From Pandoraea thiooxydans (lineage in GTDB: Bacteria; Pseudomonadota; Gammaproteobacteria; Burkholderiales; Burkholderiaceae): 64,000 nt of DNA. Under the pieces are notes generated by a model, which had not been told where the DNA came from, made no database searches, and saw nothing but the letters and a program-made list of their open reading frames with translations. The stretch is taken from NCBI RefSeq assembly GCF_001931675.1, contig NZ_CP014839.1:434001-498000 (forward strand). The letters are read 5' to 3'. This document shows, in pieces, positions 57,625 through 64,000 of this stretch; position 1 is the stretch's first letter; each line of letters starts with the position of its first letter. The position numbers were made by a program, and so were the translations under genes.

Positions 57625-58677
57625 TTAGGCAACGGCCGAATCATATAGCTGGTATGCGAGCTTTGCTTCCTCGGCGAATTCCGCTCGGAGCGCCTGCGGT
57701 TCGATGACCTCGACGTATGGGCCATAGGCCCGTAGCCACCACTTGAACCGCTGGCTCAAAACGATGTGCCCCGTGACAGTCATTGACCCATCGCTGTGAT
57801 TTTCAATTGTTTGATCCCGGGAGAGTGGCGTTTCCAGCAACGCGTGTTGTGTGCCGTCCAGAAAGCGGAGGACAACCTTAGCTTCTTCGGCAGGGAAATA
57901 GTCGAATCGGCGCTCCTTTTCAACATACGACCACAGCTCAAAATCACTGGGGTAGCTGAACGGGTCGGGAAGCACCTTCGCGGCATGCATCCGATCAAGT
58001 CGATACATCGCTTGGTTGGGTTTGGCTTCGCCGTTTATCACCGACCGGGCCACCAGGTACACCAGATTTCCACCGACTTCGACCAAACCCAGCGGCATGA
58101 CGGTTTGAGGCTTGACGATTTTTCCCGGGGCGGATCGCGAGTGATACTCGATCTCGAGCAGTTGCTCCAGAAACAGACTTCGGGACACGGCAGGGAAAAT
58201 GTCGTCAGGAATGGTTGGGGACTGCAACTGGAATGCGCCGTCGACGGCAGTCACCTTGCGCTGCCATGAGGCATAACGCATCCCCTCGGGCACTGTGCTC
58301 TTCTCAAGGCGTGCCTGGGCAACGCCAAACAGGCCGTCCAAAACCTCGGTGACCAGCGTTGGGATTTGCCGAGAGGCGAATCTCTTCAAGATCTGGAGCG
58401 CCAGCGCCTCATCGAATGTCATCAGCCCTGCAGCCTTGGCGGCAAACCCGTTGGCTCCCTCTTTCCTTTGCCATAACAGCGCCTTTCCGCGCTCTTGGCA
58501 GTCGACGACGCCGATGCTGGCTAGATTTTCGAGTCTTCGCTGGACCGTCTTTACATGACGGACCTCACACCCCTGATCGTTCAACTTGCGGGTTATGTCT
58601 GGCGTACTGATCCAGGGTTCGGGGGATTTAGGCGTTGGCAGGCAGGCAAGAATGCCTGAGTCCTCTAGTTTGGTCAT
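57625..58677 (-). CDS. WYL-domain transcriptional regulator
   Basis: The 350-residue protein has an N-terminal winged HTH (ISTPDITRKLNDQGCEVRHVKTVQRRLENL), a WYL ligand-binding domain from about residue 150 to 260 (EIEYHSRSAPGKIVKPQTVMPLGLVEVGGNLVYLVAR) and a WCX C-terminal extension. Such regulators often control defence systems of islands. It is divergent from a lipoprotein gene cluster with a 130-bp gap containing a dyad. The start gives MTKLEDSGIL. Confidence 0.87.
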   Translation of the reverse strand: MTKLEDSGILACLPTPKSPEPWISTPDITRKLNDQGCEVRHVKTVQRRLENLASIGVVDCQERGKALLWQRKEGANGFAAKAAGLMTFDEALALQILKRFASRQIPTLVTEVLDGLFGVAQARLEKSTVPEGMRYASWQRKVTAVDGAFQLQSPTIPDDIFPAVSRSLFLEQLLEIEYHSRSAPGKIVKPQTVMPLGLVEVGGNLVYLVARSVINGEAKPNQAMYRLDRMHAAKVLPDPFSYPSDFELWSYVEKERRFDYFPAEEAKVVLRFLDGTQHALLETPLSRDQTIENHSDGSMTVTGHIVLSQRFKWWLRAYGPYVEVIEPQALRAEFAEEAKLAYQLYDSAVA

Positions 58678-58697
58678 GTTCGATTTCTTTTTTTTAA

Positions 58698-58714
58698 GAG
58701 ACGCAAAATGTCTC
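58698..58714. promoter_or_regulatory. Dyad GAGAC-N7-GTCTC between WYL and lipoprotein genes
   Basis: The inverted repeat lies 21 bp upstream of the WYL start, in an AT-rich patch with a T8 run. It is a candidate operator for autoregulation. Confidence 0.35.
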
Positions 58715-58807
58715 ATAAGCGATCAATACTTGCAAGACAGGATGGACCGGCGAAAGCAAAAAACACCGGAATCCGATCTTGGTGCCTATGAATTATCGGG
58801 GGATGAA

Positions 58808-59326
58808 ATGAAAAAAGCCGGCGCTCTTCTTTGCGGTGCGATCGCTGTCACAGTGCTGTTCTCTGGGTGTCAAGCCACCGGTGAACAATATGCGGCAAAT
58901 GTTTACCAAGCCAATCAGGTCAACGCGCGCCAAGCTGCGCGTACGGTCAGGATTCTCGCGGTCATGCCTGCCAAGGTTCAGGTCGATAATCGGCAAGCCA
59001 AGCAGGCCGCTCAAATTTTCGCCGGCATTCTTGGCGCGGTCGCTGGCGGGGCGATTGGACACAGCATTGGCAATCGCGATGCCAGCAATACGACACTGGG
59101 AGCGGTGACCGGAGGCGTCGCGGGGGCGGCAGCCGGCTCAATGGTTGGTAGTCAGACGCTCGTCGATGGTGTGTCGATTACATATGTGCAAGACGGTCAG
59201 ACATATAACTCGGCGCAGGTCGGTGCGCTGTGTCAGTTTGCACCCGGCGAAGCCGTAATGATATCGACTGGTCCGAATGAGACAAGAATTCAGCCGAACG
59301 CCATTTGCCCCATCGCAAAAAAATAA
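58808..59326 (+). CDS. Glycine-zipper outer membrane lipoprotein, SlyB-like
   Basis: The 172-residue protein has a lipoprotein signal (GAIAVTVLFSGC, lipidated Cys near residue 21) and a glycine-zipper membrane region (AGILGAVAGGAIGHSIGNRD, then GAVTGGVAGAAAGSMVGS). These are the marks of SlyB/PcP-type lipoproteins. It starts a rightward cluster of small genes; the next gene follows after 14 bases with a good ribosome binding site. The ATG was chosen at the signal peptide; upstream frame is spurious. Confidence 0.85.
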   Translation: MKKAGALLCGAIAVTVLFSGCQATGEQYAANVYQANQVNARQAARTVRILAVMPAKVQVDNRQAKQAAQIFAGILGAVAGGAIGHSIGNRDASNTTLGAVTGGVAGAAAGSMVGSQTLVDGVSITYVQDGQTYNSAQVGALCQFAPGEAVMISTGPNETRIQPNAICPIAKK

Positions 59327-59340
59327 CGGAGGATCCTCTC

Positions 59341-59883
59341 GTGAAGAAAGCACTCATTGTTGGGGCGGCGATGGCGATTTTTGCGAATGCGTATGGCGCA
59401 CCCTCGCTAGCGGATCAAATTGCAGCGGTGCATTCGGCGGAAATGCAAAAGAGGGCCGCCGACGAGGCTGCGCAGAAGGCTGCCGAGGCGGCGAGACGGG
59501 AACAGGCGCGACAGGAAGCGCTGCGCCAGGATCAGCTCCAGCGCAAGCATGACGCCGCTTTGGCCGCTGCCCAAGCGGCGCGCAAAGCTGAGCGAGACCG
59601 GCAATTGGCGGCTGCCGAGGCCGACAAGAAGCGAGCGCAGGCGTATCAGGATCAGTTGCGCAGCTTGCAAATCGAGAGGGAGCAACTGCAACTTCAGGCG
59701 ATGAAAGCACGAGTGGCGCGAGCAAATGACTTCATCGACCAGGAGCTGCGGCAGGATGCTGCCCAAACAGATGTCGTCCAATCGCGCGCTGATGCCAATC
59801 GAGCCCTCTCCCAAGGCACAAAATCCCTGCTCGAGGACACGGGCAAGGCACGCGTCAAGAATGCGTCCGGGTGGTTCAAATAG
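59341..59883 (+). CDS. Periplasmic coiled-coil protein, DUF5384-like
   Basis: The 180-residue protein has a signal peptide (KKALIVGAAMAIFANAYGA) and a highly charged Ala/Glu/Gln/Arg coiled-coil body. It resembles DUF5384 proteins from the lead APSLADQIAAVHSAE; the assignment is tentative. The start is GTG, decided by GGAGGA seven bases upstream; the alternative earlier ATG overlaps the lipoprotein stop and lacks a signal peptide at its N-terminus. Confidence 0.7.
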   Translation: MKKALIVGAAMAIFANAYGAPSLADQIAAVHSAEMQKRAADEAAQKAAEAARREQARQEALRQDQLQRKHDAALAAAQAARKAERDRQLAAAEADKKRAQAYQDQLRSLQIEREQLQLQAMKARVARANDFIDQELRQDAAQTDVVQSRADANRALSQGTKSLLEDTGKARVKNASGWFK

Positions 59884-59919
59884 GTGTTTTCGTCCGCGTG
59901 ACACGGGGTTGTCGTTGAC

Positions 59920-60177
59920 ATGGATGTTGATCGACTTAAAAAAATGATGCGAGAGTCAAAGTCGGCCGGGGAGCTCGTGGATTTAGTCAACGCATCCTTA
60001 GTCGCGGAGTGTCCGAATGACTGCAAATGTCGTATCGTGGACGTTCTCCCAAGAGGCAGCGTGGAGACCTCGGAGTGCAACTGGAGCGTCCTTATTTTCC
60101 TGGGGCCTACCAAGTGCCAGGCGCTGGTGGAGCGGGTCGTGTCATGCGTTCAGGAAAAATTCAACTTGGCTCGATGA
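59920..60177 (+). CDS. Small hypothetical protein
   Basis: The 85-residue soluble protein (MDVDRLKKMMRESKSAGELV...) has alternating helix and strand and three cysteines. I do not recognise it. It follows the DUF5384-like gene by 36 bases and precedes another small gene by 18, so it is likely co-transcribed. Confidence 0.6.
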   Translation: MDVDRLKKMMRESKSAGELVDLVNASLVAECPNDCKCRIVDVLPRGSVETSECNWSVLIFLGPTKCQALVERVVSCVQEKFNLAR

Positions 60178-60195
60178 GAAAAATGAAAGAGTGCG

Positions 60196-60471
60196 ATGGG
60201 GCACGCAATGGACGCTGACGAAAATATCCGAGTGACGCTTCTCGACGTGCCTGAGGGAAATGTCCGCGGCTTTGTGTCCGCATATGACATGGCAGAGGGT
60301 GACGGCACGCGACTCGCACATGCGACGCTGTTTATTGACGGCCCGCCGAAGATCACATTCACTGCGCCGCTCGAATCGTGGAAGGAAAACTTATCGCGGC
60401 AATGGCAGATTATGGAATTGTTCGCGAAAACGATCAATGAACTGGACAGCGCTCGCAACAAGAGGAGGTAG
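60196..60471 (+). CDS. Small hypothetical protein
   Basis: The 91-residue soluble protein (IRVTLLDVPEGNVRGFVSAY...) has a strand-rich front and a helical C-terminus. No family recognised. An ATG four codons inside (MDADENIRV) is an alternative start. It belongs to the same cluster of short genes. Confidence 0.6.
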   Translation: MGHAMDADENIRVTLLDVPEGNVRGFVSAYDMAEGDGTRLAHATLFIDGPPKITFTAPLESWKENLSRQWQIMELFAKTINELDSARNKRR

Positions 60472-60619
60472 CATGCTGTTCAACAGATGGATCTGCATGG
60501 ATTCCGATATACTCGGCGTTGCATCAGGGCGCAATGATGATCTTCTGCATGAAAGTTATTGATGCGGACGCAGGCATCAGCTTGGGATGCTGAATAAAAA
60601 ATTTAAATCGGGGAATCGC

Positions 60620-61222
60620 ATGCCCATACATCAGGCTTTCAATAACTGCTTAAATCATCTCGGCACTTGCCTGACTGCTCTGCCGACAAATTGTCTTTTG
60701 AACAATGGAAATGTCGAAAGGGAGCTAAAGTTTTTGACAGCGTGTCATTTGGAATTGGAAACCCCGCCAGGAGATTTTTCTTATGTGATGGAAAAGACCT
60801 TGCCGGGAGTGCGCCCGCCAATTGATCTTATCGCCTTTGAAAATCTCGCGGCAGTTTTCGCGGCGGAATTCAAATGCACATTCTCAAATGACACTCCGCT
60901 GATAAAAAAAACAATAAAGCAGGCATGCAATCAAGCGACAGCGATTCGTGGGAAGGGATTCCCCGATCCGAGCGGTGTAACCGGGGGACCTGTGCCCGTT
61001 TACATCGTACATTTTCTGAACCATTCGGATCCTGCGAATCTCACGGGGTCATATCCACAGTGGATAAGGAAAAAATATCCGACTGGTCTGGCTCGAATCA
61101 ATCTTGGGATGCTGCAAATGAAGTACGATAAAGCACTCAACGATCTGGGAATAATTGGGGCAGCGTATCATCCTTTTGTGCACAATCCTAGTCTGCACTC
61201 TTTGGTAATTGAACTCCCTTAA
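60620..61222 (+). CDS. Hypothetical protein with PD-(D/E)XK-like motif
   Basis: The 200-residue protein shows a helix with Glu35 (NVERELKFLTA), then PPIDLIAF (Asp69) and VFAAEFKCTF (Glu83, Lys85). This order and spacing are those of PD-(D/E)XK restriction-like nucleases. No named family is recognised. The start is the ATG after GGGG; an ATG 11 codons earlier is in frame. It is less GC-rich than its neighbours, consistent with transfer. Confidence 0.5.
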   Translation: MPIHQAFNNCLNHLGTCLTALPTNCLLNNGNVERELKFLTACHLELETPPGDFSYVMEKTLPGVRPPIDLIAFENLAAVFAAEFKCTFSNDTPLIKKTIKQACNQATAIRGKGFPDPSGVTGGPVPVYIVHFLNHSDPANLTGSYPQWIRKKYPTGLARINLGMLQMKYDKALNDLGIIGAAYHPFVHNPSLHSLVIELP

Positions 61223-61279
61223 CCGACCACCGCGTCGACGCTGCGTTCCATACAGTTTGTTTCCGCAGCACGTAAAGAA

Positions 61280-61702
61280 ATGCCACAACTCATTGAACAT
61301 ATCGACGCTATCAGCCGAGCGAAGGCACGCGATGTCGTTTTTGTCTGGTTCCCAGAGTGCAAGCTCACCTTCGATCCTGACCGGCCGCGATGTGATTGGG
61401 AAACGCATCCCGCTCGCGTGAATATCATCGAGTGGCTCGATGCCAACCTTATTGCGTGGCAGTGTTGTGCCCATTTTGCGTCGGAGGACGCTCTGCGGAG
61501 TTACGACGGGAGAATCTATATTGATGTGCCTTTCGATCTTGCTGACCCGATCTATCAGAAAGTTGCCGCCTATCTTGAAAACCCCGATGGCACCACGCGG
61601 ATCCCGGGAGCGAGGTTCGAGTGTTTGCCGTTGAGTCGGGCATTGCGCAATAAGCATCATGATGTCCCGGGCTTCTGGGAGAAATGGGCGGAGGATTTGT
61701 AG
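61280..61702 (+). CDS. Hypothetical protein
   Basis: The 140-residue soluble protein (MPQLIEHIDAISRAKARDVV...) is rich in Trp, Asp and His and has no recognised domain. It lies between the PD-(D/E)XK-like gene and the Sir2 gene on the same strand, 94 bases before the latter, and may be its partner. Confidence 0.65.
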   Translation: MPQLIEHIDAISRAKARDVVFVWFPECKLTFDPDRPRCDWETHPARVNIIEWLDANLIAWQCCAHFASEDALRSYDGRIYIDVPFDLADPIYQKVAAYLENPDGTTRIPGARFECLPLSRALRNKHHDVPGFWEKWAEDL

Positions 61703-61796
61703 GGCTTTTCGGCGCGAGCGTCCCATGCCTGTGAGCGGCCACCGTCGAAAGCACGCGCGGGCATTGCCGAGACAGTGCCTAGGGAGAGCATTGAGC

Positions 61797-62624
61797 GTGG
61801 GATTGTCTGACAAAGAAAAGATCGCCTTGGCGGTAAGCTGGCTGACCAGCGCCGATGGCCTGCTCGTTACTGCGGGTGCGGGAATGGGCGTGGATTCCGG
61901 ATTACCCGATTTCCGGAGCAAGCGAGGCTTCTGGCGGGCCTATCCCGCCTTTGAAGATACCGGTATGGCATTCCACCAGATCGCCTCTCCTGCCGCGATG
62001 CGCGCGCTACCAACTCTCGGGTGGGGCTTTTATGGCCACCGCCTCGAACTGTATCGACGGACTACACCACATCCGGGATTCTATATTCTGCGGGAGTGGG
62101 CGGCTCGGATGCCTCGCGGCCTGTTTGTCTATACGAGTAATGTGGATGGGCAGTTTCAGAAAGCCGGGTACCCCGACGAACGAATCGTTGAATGCCATGG
62201 CTCAATCCATTATCTGCAATGCACCGATTTGTGCAGTCGCGCGATATGGTCCGCCGATGAGCTGCAGGTTTTCGTCGACTCTCATACGTGCCGGCTGTTG
62301 AGTGAATTGCCGACCTGCCCGCGGTGTGGGGCAATGACGCGTCCGAACATTTTGATGTTCGACGACTATGAATGGATCGACGAGAGAACAGAGCGACAGT
62401 ATGCGCAGTTCGAGCGTTGGCGCGAGTGCGTTTCGAAGCTGGTTGTTATTGAAATCGGCGCAGGCAAGGTGGTTTCGACTGTGCGTCGCTTTAGCGAGAA
62501 GCATGGACCACGCGTTATTCGTATCAATACCAATGATTATGCGATCGCACCTCATGTCGGCATCGGAATTGCAGGTTCTGCGCTCGAAACACTTCGCGCG
62601 ATCAAGGCGCTTGAAACTGATTAA
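61797..62624 (+). CDS. Sir2-family NAD-dependent deacylase-like protein
   Basis: The 275-residue protein has the Sir2 NAD-binding motifs GAGMGVDSGLPDFR (residues 27-40) and TSNVDGQFQKAG (113-124), the catalytic His134 in ECHGS, and a zinc site of four cysteines (142, 146, 174, 177). It may act as a deacylase, or, in an island, as an NAD-consuming defence effector. The GTG was chosen because AGGGAG is at good distance; a TTG two codons earlier is possible. Confidence 0.87.
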   Translation: MGLSDKEKIALAVSWLTSADGLLVTAGAGMGVDSGLPDFRSKRGFWRAYPAFEDTGMAFHQIASPAAMRALPTLGWGFYGHRLELYRRTTPHPGFYILREWAARMPRGLFVYTSNVDGQFQKAGYPDERIVECHGSIHYLQCTDLCSRAIWSADELQVFVDSHTCRLLSELPTCPRCGAMTRPNILMFDDYEWIDERTERQYAQFERWRECVSKLVVIEIGAGKVVSTVRRFSEKHGPRVIRINTNDYAIAPHVGIGIAGSALETLRAIKALETD

Positions 62625-62791
62625 GTTGTTGACGCGGCATGTCAGGAGGGGATGAGGAACTTGCGTTAGACTTTTGCCGAAGGGAATAAAACTCAATATG
62701 TAGCGTCATGCGTAAGCGCCCGGCAATGTCATCTTGAGAAGCGCCGTAAGCGTAAGGATCATGGTGCCCACCTAAAAACAGGTGGACACCT

Positions 62792-63136
62792 ATGACCGAT
62801 ACGAAGATCCAACGGCGCCGTTACGGCGCAACGCTCAAGGCGCAAATTCTTGCAGAATGCGAGCAACCCGGCATGTCGGTGGCGCGCGTGGCCATGGCCC
62901 ACGGCATCAACGCCAACATCGTGCACAAGTGGCGTCGCCAATCCCTGGCACGCTGCACCCCGGTGACGATGTCGGCGATGGATGGCTTTATTCCAGTGCC
63001 AATCGCGCCCGCCGCGTCAAGCGGTGCGGCCGACATTCGGCTTGAACTGCGGCGAGGCCCGGTCAGTGTGGCCGTGTCCTGGCCGATGGCGGCCACTACC
63101 GAATGCGCACACTGGCTGCGCGAGGTCTTGCGGTGA
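62792..63136 (+). CDS. IS66 accessory protein TnpA
   Basis: The 114-residue protein has an N-terminal HTH (YGATLKAQILAECEQPGMSV, then ARVAMAHGINANIVHKWRR) as in IS66 OrfA/TnpA. Its stop overlaps the GTG start of tnpB (GTGA). Confidence 0.9.
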   Translation: MTDTKIQRRRYGATLKAQILAECEQPGMSVARVAMAHGINANIVHKWRRQSLARCTPVTMSAMDGFIPVPIAPAASSGAADIRLELRRGPVSVAVSWPMAATTECAHWLREVLR

Positions 63137-63468
63137 TCCGCATCGACGCCATCTGGCTGGCCACCGAGCCGCTGGACATGCGCGCCGGTGCCGATACCAC
63201 CCTGGCACGGGTGGTCAAGGTGTTCGGCGCCGCACGGCCCCACCATGCCTACCTGTTCGCCAACAAGCGCGCCACGCGCATGAAGGTGCTGGTCTACGAC
63301 GGCTTCGGTATTTGGCTGGCGGCGCGACGTCTGAACAAGGGGCGCTTTGCCTGGACGGATGGCACCGCCGCCATGACCGTTGCGCTCAATGTCGAGCAGC
63401 TTGGGGCACTGGTAACAGGCCTGCCCTGGCAGACCCTGGCGCAAGACCATGCCATCACCGTGGTGTGA
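63133..63468 (+). CDS. tnpB: IS66 accessory protein TnpB
   Basis: The 111-residue protein matches IS66 Orf2/TnpB: PLDMRAGADTTLARVVKVFG, then HHAYLFANKRATRMKVLVYD and the aromatic GFGIWLAARRLNKGRF. The GTG overlapping the tnpA stop was used as the start. Confidence 0.93.
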   Translation: MIRIDAIWLATEPLDMRAGADTTLARVVKVFGAARPHHAYLFANKRATRMKVLVYDGFGIWLAARRLNKGRFAWTDGTAAMTVALNVEQLGALVTGLPWQTLAQDHAITVV

Positions 63469-63536
63469 CGGATTCCCCACAGGGATGTAAACAGTTTCGA
63501 TTCACCCGGCGCCCCGGTTCTGGCAAACTGCGGCGC

Positions 63537-64000
63537 ATGAACTCACCGGCAGACCTCGATCGGCTCAGCGAAGAAGAAGTGCGGAAACTGGCTGCGCGCC
63601 TGATGGTCGAGGTCCGCACCAAGCAAACGCTGATCGACAAGCTCACCCACGAGAATGCCACGCTCAAGCGTCTCAAGTTCGCTGCCACCAGCGAAATTTA
63701 TACTGGGGAACAGCAACGGCTGTTGTTCGAGACGCTCGACATGGACATGGAAGCGGTGTCACTCGAGATCAAGAAACTGGCGCCACCGGCAGCCGGCACC
63801 CGAGATAAACAGCAACCCAAACGTACCCCCTTGCCGCCCACTCTGCCGCGCAAGGACATCCATCATGAGCCGGCATCGACCGTCTGCCGCTGTGGCTGCC
63901 AGTTGCAGCGCATCGGCGAGGATATTGCCGAGAAGCTCGATTACCAACCAGGCGTCTTCACGGTGGAGCGCCATGTGCGCGGCAAATGGGCGTGCCGCCA
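63537..64000 (+). CDS. IS66 transposase TnpC, N-terminal part
   Basis: The open frame (MNSPADLDRLSEEEVRKLAA...) has the leucine-zipper lead (KQTLIDKLTHENATLKRLKF) and the zinc-finger segment (VCRCGCQLQRIGEDIAEKLD) of IS66 transposases. The catalytic part lies beyond the window. Confidence 0.9.
   Translation, partial: MNSPADLDRLSEEEVRKLAARLMVEVRTKQTLIDKLTHENATLKRLKFAATSEIYTGEQQRLLFETLDMDMEAVSLEIKKLAPPAAGTRDKQQPKRTPLPPTLPRKDIHHEPASTVCRCGCQLQRIGEDIAEKLDYQPGVFTVERHVRGKWACR

Larger units (their letters stand above)
62712..64000 (+). mobile_element. IS66-family element, 5' part
   Basis: The element starts near GTAAGCGCCCGGCAA, typical of IS66 ends, and carries tnpA, tnpB and the start of tnpC in order. 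It runs off the right edge, so its right repeat and target duplication cannot be seen. Confidence 0.8.

Overview
The window is GC-rich (roughly 60-65% by eye) and looks like a chromosome segment of a betaproteobacterium of the Burkholderiaceae (Pandoraea/Burkholderia/Paraburkholderia type). The evidence is the gene complement: a four-gene ftrABCD-type ferrous iron system, hemP, tonB-exbB-exbD, a single-chain class I fumarase, acs followed by a two-subunit sodium/solute symporter, and an rbbA-type efflux operon. The genus is an inference.

Core part, 1-39.4 kb. It opens with the 3' end of an MHS-type MFS transporter. A two-gene inorganic-carbon accumulation module (dabA-dabB) follows, divergent from its own LysR regulator. 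Next comes a cation block: a small membrane protein, a CaCA Na+/Ca2+ antiporter and a Ca2+-type P-type ATPase. Convergent to it is a four-gene operon (outer membrane lipoprotein, HlyD, RbbA-type double ATPase, ABC-2 permease) plus a VTT-like membrane protein. A mixed stretch holds a DUF2288 protein, a lipid A acyltransferase, a PAP2 phosphatase and a saccharopine-dehydrogenase-like enzyme divergent from an Lrp regulator. From 22.6 to 32.8 kb many genes concern iron: ftrABCD, hemP, tonB-exbB-exbD, bfd and bfr. Fur-box-like sites lie before ftrA, hemP and bfd. OsmC, pirin and murI genes are interspersed. Class I fumarase, acetyl-CoA synthetase and the DUF4212/SSS symporter pair close the core.

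Accessory part, 39.36-64 kb. A tRNA-Ser(GGA) gene is followed by a tyrosine integrase and a DUF4224 excisionase-like gene, the standard layout of an island inserted at a tRNA 3' end. No second copy of the tRNA end was seen, so the island probably runs past the right edge. It contains a 303-305-bp diverged direct duplication with dyads, a plasmid-type stbABC-like operon preceded by an iteron cluster, a hairpin-rich non-coding block ahead of a second tyrosine recombinase (Integrase_1 type), and an NYN/OST-HTH protein. It also holds a gene split in frame by an intact IS21 element (AGGA target duplication), and a three-gene operon of SUKH immunity-like protein, HNH-like membrane protein and coiled-coil membrane protein. 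Further right are a decayed IS3 element, a WYL regulator, a lipoprotein/small-protein cluster, a candidate PD-(D/E)XK nuclease, a Sir2 protein and an IS66 element running off the end.

The strongest candidates for undescribed biology are the SUKH/HNH/coiled-coil operon, the hairpin-rich block before the second recombinase, the dyad-bearing duplication, and the PD-(D/E)XK to Sir2 cluster.
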